Origin: Monodelphis domestica
Lineage: Eukaryota > Chordata > Mammalia > Didelphimorphia > Didelphidae
Assembly: GCF_027887165.1 (NCBI RefSeq)
Contig: NC_077235.1
Location: forward strand, 6,865,378 to 6,929,377
Direction: 5' to 3'
Length of the DNA: 64,000 nucleotides
The notes under the pieces were generated by a model, which saw only the letters and a list, made by a program, of their open reading frames with translations, ran no database searches and was not told where the DNA came from. The translations under genes were made by a program, and so were the position numbers. Shown piece after piece: positions 60,501 through 64,000 of the stretch. Position 1 is the first letter of the stretch. Each line of letters begins with the position of its first letter.

Positions 60501-61857
60501 TTCCAACTCTAAAACAATGAGCCTATGAAATCCAACCACTATTTCACAGAGGAGGGATCCTAGAATGTAGACTCTTTTATCAAATATCATATAAACAAAA
60601 TTCTTGCATCTGGTATAGATGGTATGTAGATCTATACAGATCTACAAGTTCAAAATTATCATATTAACATGAAAAGAAGCAAATTAAAATTTATTTTGTC
60701 AGTCTAAAAGTGCTTTTGGAGACGTCCAAAGATGTAATACTTGCTGGTTTGTGTTTATTTGTGATGCTTTTTAGCAATATGTATTTCACATGAATAGGTG
60801 GGGCCATCAGCACTTTATACGTGACTCCTCATGTTTAGGTAGATTCTGGGCCTTTAAGGTCCTTAATACTTGCACAGTAGTAGCAGAGCTGCTTCTACTT
60901 GCACCCATCTCCATTGCTTCTCACCTGTCCCCTCTCTGCAGGTATGAATCTCCTCATTCCTAACATCACAGAAAACCACAGGACAGTAAGTTACACATCC
61001 TGAGGCCCAGCCCTAGAGTATAGCTCCATTGGCCAGGCGGATTCTCAAGAAAGGTGCATGGTCTTCCACGCAGTCTACATACACAAAGAAAAGGATTGAG
61101 CAAAACTAGCGTAAAAGTGCAGGCAGCTAGGAGGCACCAGAGTGCACTGAGCACTGGACTCAGCGTTGGGAAGAATGAAGTTCCAATCTTGCTTCAGACA
61201 CTATCTAGCAGTGTAACCCTGGCAAAGTCATTTAGCCTCTCTCAGCCTCGGTTTCCTCATCTGTAAAACAGGAATAATAACACCAACCTCACAGGTTTTT
61301 GAGAGGAGTATAAAATATAAAATATGTAAGATGCTTTGGGAATCTTCAAGCAATATATAAATGTAGCTATTCTTACTATCCAGATGGATATAAAGAAGTA
61401 AGCATAGCTCACAAGGAAGACAAACTGACCCTGTCTAGTTCAACTTCTTTCCAATGATCTAGTCAAGCAACACACAGGAGCCCAGAAGAAGAACGATCAC
61501 AAAGCATTCTTATCAAGTTCATGTTGTGCATGTTTTTTCTTCTGAATATGCTAGACCAGCAGGTAAACCATTTAGGAAACAACTTCACAACTTTCAGGAC
61601 TAGTGACTTTGTCCTTGGTGGGGTGGGGAAAGGAGGCTCCCTCTACATGGGCAGAGGACCCCACCTCCAAAACTCAGGAGAGGTCTGTGAACAAACTTCC
61701 CTGTACTTGCCCCCCACACCAGGGAACAAACGAACAGAAAAAAAACCAGACTGATCATAAATAAAGAAGCATAGACAGGGTTCTATACCTTTTGTCAAAT
61801 TCCACTGTTTGCTTAGGTCGGTTTCTGGGGTTTACAGAAGATGAATGATTAAGGAGT
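42112..61857 (-). CDS. LRCH2: LRCH2, C-terminal half (10 coding exons, 5'-truncated by window end)
   Basis: Join, 5' to 3' on the minus strand: 61857-61789, 58637-58589, 58509-58393, 49909-49865, 48098-48048, 46342-46285, 45505-45393, 45183-45046, 44868-44791, 42231-42112. Total 838 nt, giving one leading base of a split codon, 278 residues and a TGA stop. All introns are GT-AG and the phases agree. The product matches my memory of the C-terminal third of human LRCH2 (about 765 aa) almost colinearly: a low-complexity linker, a basic stretch (EERRRSKQIRKEYFK), the PGFTMRRKMEHLREE motif, then the CH domain (LPDDIGAALMDGVVLCHLAN, PRSVASIHVPSPAV, KCRRNVENFLDACKKLGVSQ) and the tail ELPTTKASQLSAA. 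LRCH1 differs at the end, and LRCH3/LRCH4 end in a membrane segment, so LRCH2 is the best call. LRCH proteins are LRR plus CH scaffolds linked to DOCK/actin signalling. The N-terminal LRR exons lie beyond 64000. Confidence 0.93.
42770..43335 (+). mobile_element. L1-like 3' end (copy C) in last LRCH2 intron
   Basis: 'ggaatactattgtgctataa', 'gagcagaaccaggagaacat', 'aatgatccagaacattccta', 'gaaagaacatgaatcatgta' and a tail 'ttaaattaaaaaagaaag'. Longer than copies A and B. It lies antisense in the final LRCH2 intron. Confidence 0.72.
43600..43775 (+). mobile_element. MIR-like SINE in LRCH2 intron
   Basis: 'gtgactttgggcaagccagt', 'cccatctgtaaaataaggaa' and 'gcctccaaagtcctctccag', plus. Confidence 0.6.
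44791..44868 (-). CDS. LRCH2: LRCH2 exon, middle of CH domain
   Basis: 78 bp, phase 0/0, acceptor ctttacag, donor gtaatt. It encodes PKLSMAKCRRNVENFLDACK then KLGVSQ. N-x-x-x-F-L-x-A-C is the conserved CH-domain helix. It reads directly into the terminal exon (ERLCLPHHILEERGL). Confidence 0.95.
45046..45183 (-). CDS. LRCH2: LRCH2 exon, first part of CH domain
   Basis: 138 bp, phase 0/0, acceptor taactag, donor gtaagtcc. It encodes NLESRLKVILPDDIGAALMD, GVVLCHLANHIRPRSVASIH and VPSPAV. The DGVVLCHLAN core is the hallmark of the CH fold (the helix corresponding to DGxxLCxLLN in type-3-like CH domains). Confidence 0.95.
45393..45505 (-). CDS. LRCH2: LRCH2 exon with PGFTMRRKMEHLREE motif
   Basis: 113 bp. 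It encodes the rest of a split Ala codon, then FSRSSRQEYGTADPG and FTMRRKMEHLREEREQ, ending IRQLRN. The correct acceptor is catag at the right edge. A second AG lies 7 nt inside (tttcag) and looks acceptor-like, but its use would throw the previous exon out of frame. Donor gtaagtc is near consensus. The motif leads into the CH domain in LRCH family members. Confidence 0.93.
46285..46342 (-). CDS. LRCH2: LRCH2 exon encoding DYDRSDSCSHGPFGLKPRS
   Basis: 58 bp, phase 0 in, phase 1 out (leftover G). Acceptor catttgtag, donor gtaaaac. Human has EYDRTDGFSHGPFGLKPRS. The other two frames of this exon contain stops, which fixes the phase. Confidence 0.9.
47430..47605 (-). mobile_element. MIR-like SINE in LRCH2 intron
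   Basis: 'gagtacactgaagcccagaa', 'ggccaagatcacacagagat' and 'gagctggaacttgaacatgg', reverse. Confidence 0.6.
47990..48026. repeat. (AC)n tract = sense-strand (GT)n downstream of an LRCH2 donor
   Basis: AC repeat with two G interruptions. In the LRCH2 transcript it reads as a UG-rich tract starting about 22 nt after the donor of the 51-bp exon. Such tracts are binding sites for TDP-43 and CELF-type splicing regulators. Confidence 0.95.
48048..48098 (-). CDS. LRCH2: LRCH2 exon encoding QDSDNANVSPQSPVSSE (possible cassette)
   Basis: 51 bp, 17 codons, phase 0/0, acceptor ttattttag, donor gtacatg. The donor is weaker than its neighbours (GTACAT). A (GT)n tract begins about 23 nt downstream on the sense strand. 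An annotated human isoform shorter by 17 residues (748 versus 765) would fit skipping of this exon; I recall this but could not check it. Confidence 0.87.
49484..49640 (-). mobile_element. hAT-like MITE family copy (2 of 3)
   Basis: Reverse orientation: 'tttgtatcacagaccatttt', 'ggcaatctggtgaagcccat' and terminal 'aaggttaaggacccc'. Located about 225 bp downstream of the LRCH2 exon at 49865. Confidence 0.6.
49865..49909 (-). CDS. LRCH2: LRCH2 exon encoding YKSSRKNSSGNEHDE
   Basis: 45 bp, phase 0/0, acceptor ttttgcag, donor gtaagaag. Ser-rich polar linker. Human has YKSMRKSSSGNENDE. Being small and frame-neutral, it could be skipped without breaking the frame. Confidence 0.88.
50490..50640 (+). 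mobile_element. MIR-like SINE in LRCH2 intron, diverged
   Basis: 'gtcataaacaactcacttaa', 'tctcagtttcctcactgtaa' and 'taatgaggatccaaatagct'. Confidence 0.45.
51563..51764 (+). mobile_element. Marsupial tRNA-derived SINE in LRCH2 intron
   Basis: 'gggggcagctagatggctca', 'gtgaccctggacaagtcatt', 'ttctgccctggaaccagtac' and a T/A-rich end; full length, antisense to LRCH2. Confidence 0.88.
52380..52565 (+). mobile_element. MIR-like SINE in LRCH2 intron
   Basis: 'atgtcctgggttcaaaaact', 'gtgacttcaggcaagtcacc' and 'atacggtgctgtccagctct'. Confidence 0.55.
52852..53049 (+). mobile_element. Marsupial tRNA-derived SINE in LRCH2 intron
   Basis: 'gttcagtggattgagagtca', 'gtgaccctggacaagtcact', 'ttctgccttagaaccaatat', 'aaggtgaggggttaaaaaa'. 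The first bases are diverged. Confidence 0.88.
53270..53430 (+). mobile_element. L1-like fragment in LRCH2 intron
   Basis: 'aggttccaaattctttccct', 'cccattgagcagacaagaaa', 'gtacaagacatgtttcctca' and 'taaccaggttgtacaaaaaa' follow the dispersed marsupial repeat whose consensus I recall as part of L1. Confidence 0.4.
53717..54243 (+). mobile_element. Solo-LTR-like fossil in LRCH2 intron
   Basis: C/T-rich U3-like part, TATA-like 'gggcataaaacccctaaacc', AATAAA in 'ccaaattaataaatttctct' near 54150, then a U5-like end near 'ggtttcacctcaaca'. No internal region attached. Class undetermined. Confidence 0.5.
54255..54385 (-). mobile_element. MIR-like SINE in LRCH2 intron
   Basis: 'cattttagagatgaggaaac', 'tggaatttgaactcagatcc' and 'cccagtctaacactctttcc', reverse. 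Confidence 0.6.
54461..54507. repeat. (CACTCT)n/(CT)n microsatellite
   Basis: CACTCACACTCACTCT grading into CACTCT and CT units. Confidence 0.93.
54718..55201 (+). mobile_element. Solo-LTR-like fossil in LRCH2 intron
   Basis: Begins TGTTTCATGGAACTCCC, has TATA-like 'gggtatataagaccccaagt' near 54988, and ends 'ggttttcccaggttgaca', so it keeps TG..CA ends. It is in the same orientation as the pol fragment 1.5 kb downstream and could be the same insertion, but this is unproven. Confidence 0.5.
56275..56600 (+). mobile_element. L1-like 3' end (copy D) in LRCH2 intron
   Basis: 'gcagttccagaagaacaatt', 'caactttgaaagacttaggt', 'ctaatgaaacatgttaccca' and 'tctcctggcagaggtgatga' parallel copy C's gagcagaaccaggagaacat segment, from a related subfamily. 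Confidence 0.6.
56750..57330 (+). mobile_element. Endogenous retrovirus pol fragment (RNase H region), fossil
   Basis: Translation around 56939-57169 resembles the stretch between RT and RNase H of class I/gammaretrovirus-like pol (AQLNPVASEAPSCLRGIAAT, then PLTIMCPHEIKALLL; relatives have QLDPVAxGxPxCLRAIAATA and PLTVxxPHxVxALL). Only a short, broken piece of pol is recognisable; gag, protease, integrase and env were not seen. It is old, and antisense to LRCH2. Confidence 0.75.
57522..57572. repeat. (CA)n(TATG/CATG)n compound microsatellite
   Basis: About 14 CA units followed by tatgtatgcatgcatgcata. Confidence 0.95.
58393..58509 (-). CDS. LRCH2: LRCH2 exon with basic segment EERRRSKQIRKEYFK
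   Basis: 117 bp, phase 0 to phase 0, acceptor attatag, donor gtatct. It encodes PLGNQKDPADEQQWPETPPI followed by IWQNEERRRSKQIRKEYFK. The Arg/Lys-rich end is strongly conserved in my memory of human LRCH2 (IWQSEERRRSKQIRKEYFK). It is followed by the largest intron in the window (about 8.5 kb). Confidence 0.92.
58589..58637 (-). CDS. LRCH2: LRCH2 exon encoding VLADEVNSALSPFTWQ
   Basis: 49 bp, acceptor tttttag, donor gtaaag. The first base completes the Ser codon from the previous exon, and the exon ends in phase 0. The peptide matches the human linker SVSADEVNSPLSPLTWQ. Only an 79-bp intron separates it from the next exon. Confidence 0.9.
59625..59868 (-). mobile_element. MAR1-type CORE-SINE, minus strand, in LRCH2 intron
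   Basis: Reverse copy: 'ggggttttcttggcagacac', 'ccatttccttctccagctca', 'ttttacagatgaggaaactg' and 'ccactgagccacttagctgc'. Confidence 0.87.
60203..60345 (+). mobile_element. hAT-like MITE family copy (3 of 3)
   Basis: 'aggggttcttaatctagagt', 'aataactatatttcagtata', 'tgcattttactctatgcagg' and 'attctgaaaaaggagtccat'. Its right end abuts a MIR-like SINE. Confidence 0.65.
60345..60535 (+). mobile_element. MIR-like SINE in LRCH2 intron
   Basis: 'gaagacctgggttcagattt', 'gtgggttcaaatcctacctc' and 'taccttccaactctaaaaca'. It has two B-box-like segments, suggesting an internal duplication. Confidence 0.5.
61124..61378 (+). mobile_element. CORE-SINE-like element in LRCH2 intron
   Basis: 'ggcagctaggaggcaccaga', 'gtttcctcatctgtaaaaca' and 'taagatgctttgggaatctt', plus, near full length. 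It lies about 410 bp from the LRCH2 exon at 61789. Confidence 0.75.
61789..61857 (-). CDS. LRCH2: LRCH2 exon encoding LLNHSSSVN...QTVEFDK
   Basis: 69 bp. Acceptor tttctag at its right edge and donor gtatag at its left edge. It begins with the third base of a split codon (AG|A would give Arg, as in the human KNR|ILNH junction) and ends with two bases of a codon completed by the next exon (AG|T, Ser). It encodes linker between the LRR region and the CH domain; human LRCH2 has ILNHSTSV here. It is the most 5' LRCH2 exon I can find in the window. Confidence 0.88.
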
Positions 61858-61859
61858 CT

Positions 61860-64000
61860 AGAAACAAATGGAGAAATGAAGGTTTATTTATGATAATTAG
61901 AGCACAATCTCATCAACAACATTTTCTCAGATACAGCTAAGTCACAAAGAAAATGGCTAAGAAATAAGTCTAGAAAGAACATTTAGAAGAGAGTGATGAC
62001 AGTGGCTATTTTAGAAGGAAGGAGCTCACTGAGCCTTGCATACTACTCTGCCTAGAACAAGTACCCTCTTCTTTTGAGCCTTTTATGCCCTCTCCTAGCT
62101 GGGTGCCCCTGTGTACCTACCGATTCCAGCTGAGGAAGCCAATTTTCCAAGATAGAAAAAAGGAAAACACGTTTTAGGTACTAGCATGACTGATTTAGAA
62201 TTTGTTTCAATATAAAGGAAATTACATTATACATATCTGATAACAGAAAGAGCCAATACACAGTCAAAAATGCCGGCATCAAACTAATAAACCTTACCGC
62301 TTATGGCAGCTTTAACATTCAAACTTAATTCTCAAGACAAATAGACATGCTTACAATTCGAAAGATAATCAAATGATAATGAAGAGTCAAAAGAAGAAAA
62401 TAGATGCTAGAACCTTTAACATCACCTGGACAATCTTTTTTGGCTTTATATAAGTTCCTACCTGAAATTTACTGCTTTTATCGGTTACTCTAAATTAATT
62501 TTAACTTAAATTTCAAGCAACAAGGACTTTGAGTGATATAGAAATCCAATGGCCAAGCCTCAAAGAGTTCAGAACAATCAAAGGCTAAAGGTGGTTTCTA
62601 GACAAATCCTTAGGTGTCAATTACCTAAAATGGAGGTGGGCATAGAGACAATGTTCTCCTAGGGTGAAGGCCCTAAATGGAACTGCCAGTTGGAAGGAGG
62701 GGTATCAGAGGAGTCATTTCCAAGCTAGATCCCTTCATAAACATGCCCAGGGCTTTATTGGTGGACATCAGAGTGATTTCATATATGTCAAACCAACTAT
62801 GGATAAACTTCATTGATTTAAATGTTCATTTTAAGGAACATTGAAATCCTTAATGAGGACTCATCTAAAATGACAGTCAATTTAGTCAATGAACTATCAG
62901 TGATAAACAGCCCAATAATTAACCACATGTTGGACATCAAACCCAAAAAGGAAAGGCTTCTCGGCCAACTTAGAATGATAAAATTGTAACACTGAAAAGG
63001 ACCTTAGAGATCAATGATCACTTAGTCCCCTTGTTTTATAGAAAGGGAAACTGAAGAAGTGACTTGCCCAAAGTCATAAAGCTAGTAAGTGGGAGAACTG
63101 GCCAAGACTAATAACCCAATCTCTCCTAACTCCAAGTTCAGAGCTGCTACATCATGAAAATGGAAAAAGGGCTACCCCCATAGGCAGGTTAGCTTTCTTC
63201 TTATGGGCTTCTGTAGTTTTGGAGGATAAAGGGTCAGGGAGTGGGAATATAGCTAAGTGTTAAAGGGTAATATTGTCCTATTACTAAGAGAGTCAAGGTT
63301 CTGTTACCCATGGCCATCTACCCAGCTGGGACCAAGACATAGGTAGGAAGTAGTTATGGCTGGGTATAGAAGGTAAACTTCTGACTATATAGGCACATTG
63401 ATACATATAGGTTTGACTATATTCCAGAGACAAACCAAAACATGCATGATATGTGCATTATATATATTAGGTCTTAGCCATACCTCTGTTGTCATCTAGA
63501 AATATATAATTTACAGTTGATTGTGCTGACATATACAATTGGGCAACATGACATTTGATCATGTAAATAAAGAAGCATAAAAATAGTGAACTATCTACAT
63601 TTATTAGGAAAATATAACTTCTCTGCTCAACATTCTAAGGTCCTTAATAACATCATCTAAAGAAATTAGTGGCATTACCCATTGATTAATTGCCATCGTG
63701 CTATGTTGGTCACTAGAGGATGTCACCAATCCCTACATAATTAATAGTAGTGTTCCAAGCAAAAGCCTATGTCCAAGAGTTTTAGATAATCAGTTGCATG
63801 ACAATGGCCCCTGAATACTTCACAAACTTGAGATACCTTGATGCGCGTCCTGCTGCTCTGGTCCTCTGGAAGAGTTTTTCACTGAATGATGTTCTATAAC
63901 TTAAAGGTCTCCGTCTGTATTCACATTTCCCGCGCATCAACCAAACCCAAAGATGGAAGAAGTAAGATGTTGATGGGAGAGGACAGGGAAGTCATTAGTA
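61860..64000 (-). other. LRCH2: LRCH2 intron reaching the window end
   Basis: The exon that should precede 61857 (human ...KIAAQLLQQEQKN, ending in AG) was not found, so the intron probably continues past 64000. It contains one MIR-like SINE and a short inverted repeat with CpG-rich arms at 63838-63940. Confidence 0.6.
62985..63140 (-). mobile_element. MIR-like SINE in LRCH2 intron
   Basis: 'accttagagatcaatgatca', 'gaagtgacttgcccaaagtc' and 'ctctcctaactccaagttca', reverse. Confidence 0.55.

Noticed and set aside
62118-62145. Possible 9-nt microexon (cctcag|CTGGAATCG|gtaggt)
   Set aside because: Splice-like motifs by chance; it has no counterpart in LRCH2, and the known exon junction does not need it.
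63836-63935. Possible additional LRCH2 exon ending CAAG|GTATCT
   Set aside because: The encoded RGKCEYRRRPLSYRTSFSEK does not resemble the expected KIAAQLLQQEQKN, and no acceptor was apparent. Kept only as an inverted-repeat curiosity.
1-64000. CRISPR arrays, bacterial operons, riboswitches or rRNA/tRNA genes
   Set aside because: The DNA is vertebrate nuclear sequence. The regularly repeated motifs are SINEs and microsatellites; tRNA-like boxes belong to SINE heads.

Overview
The window is vertebrate nuclear DNA and looks marsupial. It is AT-rich, intron-bearing and littered with interspersed repeats. Many repeats belong to a young ~200-bp tRNA-derived SINE (start 'ggcagctrggtagctcagtgg', A-rich 3' end) and to older CORE-SINE/MAR1- and MIR-like SINEs, a mix typical of opossums and Australian marsupials. 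The species cannot be named from the sequence.

The only intact protein-coding gene recognised is the 3' half of LRCH2 (leucine-rich repeats and calponin-homology domain containing 2) on the minus strand, 61857 down to 42112. Ten consecutive coding exons with GT-AG junctions and matching phases encode the last 278 residues, including the whole C-terminal CH domain and the stop codon. The LRR-coding exons and promoter must lie beyond position 64000. About 3.5 kb after the stop (42111 down to about 38600) has few recognisable repeats and probably holds the long 3' UTR. LRCH2 is X-linked in eutherians in a conserved part of the X, so this is probably marsupial X DNA.

From 1 to about 38 kb I see a gene desert. 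It contains a decayed LINE with reverse-transcriptase remnants (about 150-2035, minus), an L2 LINE with RT remnant and typical 3' end (35.3-36.3 kb, plus), several L1-like 3' tails, hAT-type MITEs (one with both ends and a target duplication), and LTR-like fossils near 8.5-9.5, 19-19.9, 26-26.4 and 27.1-27.6 kb. It also holds two dead host-gene copies: a vomeronasal type-2 receptor 7TM exon (28245-29095, minus) and a Y-box/cold-shock-domain retropseudogene (about 17843-17970, minus). Two local tandem duplications (about 6.9/7.7 kb and 32.1/32.7 kb) are not explained by single insertions.

The large LRCH2 intron 58392-49910 carries more SINEs, two LTR-like fossils (53.7-55.2 kb) and a retroviral pol fragment (about 56.75-57.3 kb), all fossil. 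The clearest regulatory suggestion is a (TG)n tract on the sense strand about 23 nt downstream of the donor of a 51-bp, frame-neutral LRCH2 exon. I found no convincing new biological system.
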